Source: Synchiropus splendidus (Eukaryota; Chordata; Actinopteri; Syngnathiformes; Callionymidae). Taken from it: 64,000 nucleotides of DNA. A program made the translations under genes and the position numbers. Below, one piece after another: positions 60,642 through 64,000 of the stretch. The stretch spans positions 15,728,501-15,792,500 of the forward strand of contig NC_071347.1 in the NCBI RefSeq assembly GCF_027744825.2, read 5' to 3'. The stretch's first letter is position 1; every line of letters begins with the position of its first letter. The notes beneath the pieces were generated by a model. The model was given only the letters and a program-made list of their open reading frames with translations. It had not been told where the DNA came from and ran no database searches.

Positions 60642-61366
60642 CCTTCACCTTCACCTTCTTCTGCCGCTTATCCGGGGTTGGGTCGCGGAGGCAGCATTCG
60701 GAGCAAGGAAGCCCAAACTTTCCGATCCACACAAACCTCCTCCAGCTCTTCCCGGGGGATCCCGAGGCGTTCCCAGGCCAGACCGGAGACATAATCTCTC
60801 CAGCGAGTCCTGGGTCTTCCCCGGGGTCTCCTCCGGGGAGGACATGCCCGGAACACCTCCCCAGGGAGGCGTCCAGGGGGCATCCGGATCAGATGCCCGA
60901 GCCACCTCAGCTGGTTCCTCTCGATGAGGAGGAGCAGCAGTTCCACCCCGAGCTCCTCCCGGATGGCCGAACTCCTCACCCTATCTCTAAGGGTGCGCCC
61001 AGCCACCCTGCGGAGGAAACTCATCTCAGCCACTTGTATCCGCGATCTCATCCTTTCGGTCATGACCCAAAGCTCGTGACCACAGGTGAGAGTGGGAACG
61101 TAGATCGATCGGTAGATCGAGAGCTTCGTCTTGTGACTCAGCTCCCTCTTACCCACAACGGTTCGATACAGCGACCACATCACTGCTGCCGCTGCACCAA
61201 CCCGTCTATCAATCTCACGCTCCCCTTTTGCCTCACTCGAGAACAAGACCCCGAGATACTTAAACTCCACCACTTGGGGCAAGAACTCTCCACCGACTCG
61301 GACAGAGCAAACCACCTTATTCCGGTCGAGAACCATGGCCTCAGACTTGGAGGTGCTGATCCTGAT
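60642..61366 (-). mobile_element. 5'-truncated LINE (RTE/Rex3-like), copy 2
   Basis: The minus strand from 61336 to 60668 encodes 222 uninterrupted residues of reverse-transcriptase C-terminus, including EFKYLGVLF, YGHELWVMTERMRSRIQ, RWLGHLIRMPPGRLPGEVF, GRRPRGRPRTRWRDYVS and REELEEV, ending PPRPNPG. The frame is still open, so it is younger than or better preserved than copy 1. The 3' end has a (GAAGGT)n tail. A nine-base direct repeat, tgttgaaca, lies at 60633-60641 and 61367-61375. The 5' end falls at the same point as in copy 1, just beyond the STSKSEAMVLDR coding region. Confidence 0.88.
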
Positions 61367-62692
61367 GTTGAACAGTTACAGTAATACCATCATGTGCAGA
61401 CTAAAATCTCAAGTTTCAGCTGAAAGACCAGATGAAAGCCATATGATGTGTCTGCCTCGCATTTAAAGGAACACACGCTCGAATAGCAGTAAACAGCGGA
61501 TATGGGGAACCTCCACCAAAAGTCTCCAGGTGGGGATCAAGTGTGGTATCTTAGAAAGTTGTTTGTTTGGGCTAGACTGTTGAATTCTGTTGAGGTACAA
61601 GCAGCTGTGTTTTCGGGTTCGACCTTGTTTTTTTTTTTTTTCCGAATCAGCTGCCTGCATCAGGTGGCAAAAGTTGACTGTTAGGATCCTGGCATATAAA
61701 TACGACCTGCCAGGAGAGCGAGGGGGGAAACACATCCAACCTAAGGAGCCTCAGTTCCTGGTAACAGATGCTCCAAGCTGCGAGAAACCCCAAACATATA
61801 CAGCCTATGCGCAGGGTGTATGCTTGGCTGCCGGGCTTCCCATGCAGAGAGGACCCTCGGGGGAACTGACGCCAGCTGAGACTGAAAAAACAAGGTAAGA
61901 GCCCAGCTGATGTGAACGCAGCCTCAGCTGTTTGTCTCAAAGGAGAGTTCAACATGTGAAGCACACAGAGAGCCAGGGAATGAAAGAGACTGCCAGATTA
62001 AAGCCTCTCAGGAAGAAAACCTAGTGGGAAAAATGGCTAGAGGTGGATGCCGCAGATTGTGTGTCACTGTTCACTGGTAAGAATCAACAAAGGATGTAAT
62101 AGTTTGCCTGAGTGTTTGACTGCTTTATTGTCTGACCTGGTAATGGAGCCTAGATAGTATTGGAGGAGATGAAATAAGGTCTATCAGCGTGGCAGCATCA
62201 TTGATCTCGCCGGTGGCCTATCATAAGAACACTTGGCTGCTGAATTATGACTCCCATTGAGCATTTTTGTGTTAGCAATAATTCTTCATGATCTTTATTC
62301 AATAGGACATTCTTTGTTTTCTTTTTCCTCTTTTCACTCAATATCAGTGCAATATGAAATATGATTTCTTGTTCACGCTTTTGCCCCCCCACCCCCCTCC
62401 CTCGCCTGCATTTAAAATGCCAGTCCAAGACTCCCTGAGCTGCTTTTCTCTCTCTCCATAGCCTACAAAATGTCTGATATAAATGATTGACAGTCCTGCA
62501 GGAGCACAGTCAGCCATTTAGTAGTCGCTCTGTGTCATAAACATGAAAGTCAAAAAGGCTCAGTGTGCATTAGATTTGATGAGCGTGATTCATGGCAGGC
62601 AAATTATGGTCTGCATGTGTTTTACAAAGAATTCTTACTTAAATGACTGCTTTAGGTCTCCATTTGTTAAGTGGATTGTGAGTAAGGCTTTC

Positions 62693-62694
<2 letters not shown>

Positions 62695-62764
<70 letters not shown>

Positions 62765-62766
62765 TT
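62695..62766. repeat. (TA)n followed by poly(T)
   Basis: About 25 TA units followed directly by a run of about 20 T. Likely polymorphic in length. Confidence 0.95.
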
Positions 62767-62864
62767 AAAGTGGAGTGGAAGAAGGAAAAAACTTTGCCCT
62801 CTGATCAGTGAAATCTTAAAGATGTTAGCTACAAGGATTTAAAAATCTAAAACCCAGACGGCAC

Positions 62865-63000
62865 TTTGCTTTGCTCTTCTTCTTTCGGCGTGTCCCATCA
62901 GGGGTTACCGCAATACGTGACCACCTCAACCTTCTTCCTCTGTCTCTTTACCTCACACTCCATCTACCCTCTTATCGATGGGTCATCCATCTCAACTATG
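62865..63000 (-). mobile_element. LINE 3'-end fragment upstream of rag1
   Basis: The plus strand reads cttcttctttcggcgtgtcc, catcaggggttaccgcaata, which is the complement of the gatccgctgtggcgacccct...cgaaagaagaag 3' end of a common teleost LINE. The following tctgtctctttacctcacac continues the pattern. Strongly decayed. Confidence 0.5.
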
Positions 63001-63114
63001 TTTTTCTGCAAACTGTTTTACACAGTCGCCTTTTGTTGGTGACCAGGACAAATGTACTGTACTTGGAGTGGTTTTTACTGATATGACTAGACAGAAAACT
63101 GTAAGCAGGAGACC

Positions 63115-63240
63115 TCCATTTGATGTCTTCCTCTTCTGGGTTCCCCCATCTGGGGTTGCCACCGCAACAGCCTCCTCCGCCTTAACCTATCTTGATCATC
63201 CTCCTGAGCCCCCCTGTAGTCTGAAGGTCCTGCATTGACT
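63115..63240 (-). mobile_element. second LINE 3'-end fragment, immediately upstream of rag1
   Basis: cttcctcttctgggttcccc, catctggggttgccaccgca repeats the same phrase as the fragment at 62.87 kb in the same orientation. It ends within about 80 bases of the rag1 first coding exon. Confidence 0.45.
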
Positions 63241-63324
63241 CGATTTTAAGCAGAATATTTTCATCCCTAACTCAGAATTTAACTGTACCTGTTATTCATT
63301 TCTTTGTCGGTCATAGGTCCCAAC

Positions 63325-64000
63325 ATGGACGAGAGCATGGAGACAGATGGACCCAGATCATCCATGCCACCTGAGCTTCAACATCCTCACTCCAAGTTCT
63401 CTCAGTGGAAGTTCAAGCTTTTTAGGGTTAGGTCAATGGAGAAGGCGCCGTTGCCCAGCGAAGCGCAGCTTGGGGCCGCAAAGTTGTCGGCGGTCATGCC
63501 TCCTGCCGCTCCAATTACAGACTCAGACAACAGTGCGGGACCATGCAGTGCTACAAAACTGAGTCTTGGGGGCAAAAGCAAGGAGAATGATGGTCCGGGA
63601 CAGAGGGTGGATATGAAGCTGCAGGAAATGGAGACCCACATGAGCCATCTCAGGTGAGGAGCGGCTTCTTCACATCTCAACTGTCTCAGCTTTCTTGAGC
63701 ATTGCATTCAATAGTGTTCTTTATTTTTGCCAGGGGTCTGTGCCGCCTTTGTGGGAAAAGCTTGACAAAAATAAAAGGTCTACCTCACAACGTTCACGCC
63801 GACCTGGACGTGCCATGCAAAATGGCGCTTCGTAGAATGGGCTGCAAGTTCACGAGCTGGCCCCAGATCATTCTTAAAGTCTTCAAAGTAGATGTGAGAA
63901 AGGACACAGAGTCTGTCCATCCTCCATTCTTCTGCAGCTGCTGTCGCATGGTGGTGATCCGAGGCGGGGGATTTTGCAGCTTTACCAAAACCAGAGTCCC
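63325..64000 (+). CDS. rag1: RAG1, V(D)J recombination-activating protein 1, 5' part
   Basis: RAG1 is the catalytic subunit of the V(D)J recombinase in developing lymphocytes; the core is a domesticated transposase. Two exon parts are present: 63325-63653 and 63734 to the window end. The first carries the conserved N-terminal phrase [20 protein letters not shown], followed by a variable linker. The second opens with [12 protein letters not shown] and has [15 protein letters not shown] and HPPFFCSCC, the zinc-binding N-terminal region that precedes the RING. The exons join in phase 2 (R at the junction) through canonical gtgagg and ttgccag sites. The ATG at 63325 lies eight bases after a plausible acceptor (ggtcatag, ending 63316), so a 5' non-coding exon is likely upstream. 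The RING, core and catalytic residues lie beyond the window. Confidence 0.95.

Noticed and set aside
60467..61384. 305-codon plus-strand open frame (and a similar one at 39877-40374)
   Set aside because: They are antisense shadows of the GC-rich LINE reverse-transcriptase segments; both occur over the same part of the two copies.
63001..63238. Plus-strand frame immediately upstream of rag1 as an extra rag1 exon
   Set aside because: It covers the decayed LINE tails and has no similarity to RAG1; the conserved RAG1 N-terminus starts at the ATG at 63325.

Overview
The window looks like nuclear DNA of a teleost fish. Its genes are split by short GT-AG introns, it has long AT-rich non-coding stretches, large (GATA/GACA)n and (TA)n microsatellites, and several repeat families common in teleosts. 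Four protein-coding loci can be supported. (1) One minus-strand exon at 14461-14637 is the first coding exon of a furin-type proprotein convertase; its probable 5' non-coding exon and CpG-rich promoter lie near 30.56-31.06 kb, and the rest of the gene seems to lie beyond the left end. (2) A complete 15-exon plus-strand gene at 32537-41040 encodes a 934-residue protein that joins an N-terminal Myb/SANT-like DNA-binding module to a PLP-dependent ACC-synthase-like enzyme (accs). (3) A complete three-coding-exon plus-strand gene at 42664-45231 encodes a 230-residue four-helix membrane protein of claudin/PMP22 type that I cannot name. (4) The 5' end of rag1 (V(D)J recombinase subunit 1) starts at 63325 and runs off the right end.

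Layout. 1-14460 is probably furin intron, with decayed DNA transposons, a 750-bp GATA/GACA satellite and two (TA)n tracts. 14461-14637 is the furin exon. 14640-30550 is probably furin intron 1, with LINE, SINE and hAT-like debris and a 400-bp local direct duplication. 30.56-32.5 kb holds the probable divergent promoter region of furin and accs. 32.5-41.3 kb is accs, with a truncated LINE in its penultimate intron. 42.3-45.2 kb is the claudin-like gene. 45.2-63.3 kb is non-coding, with DNA-transposon copies, a long foldback repeat, a second truncated LINE and some homeodomain-motif-rich segments that look like regulatory DNA. 63.3-64.0 kb is rag1.

The genes share no obvious pathway. The most striking features are the Myb/SANT-ACCS fusion, visible within one continuous exon; a ~200-bp palindromic MITE family, confined as far as I can see to 35.5-57.9 kb, whose two arms carry CTCF-like motifs facing each other; and two ~730-bp LINE copies with the same 5' truncation point, each flanked by short direct repeats. 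I found no bacterial, CRISPR or phage system. All database identities are from recognition only.
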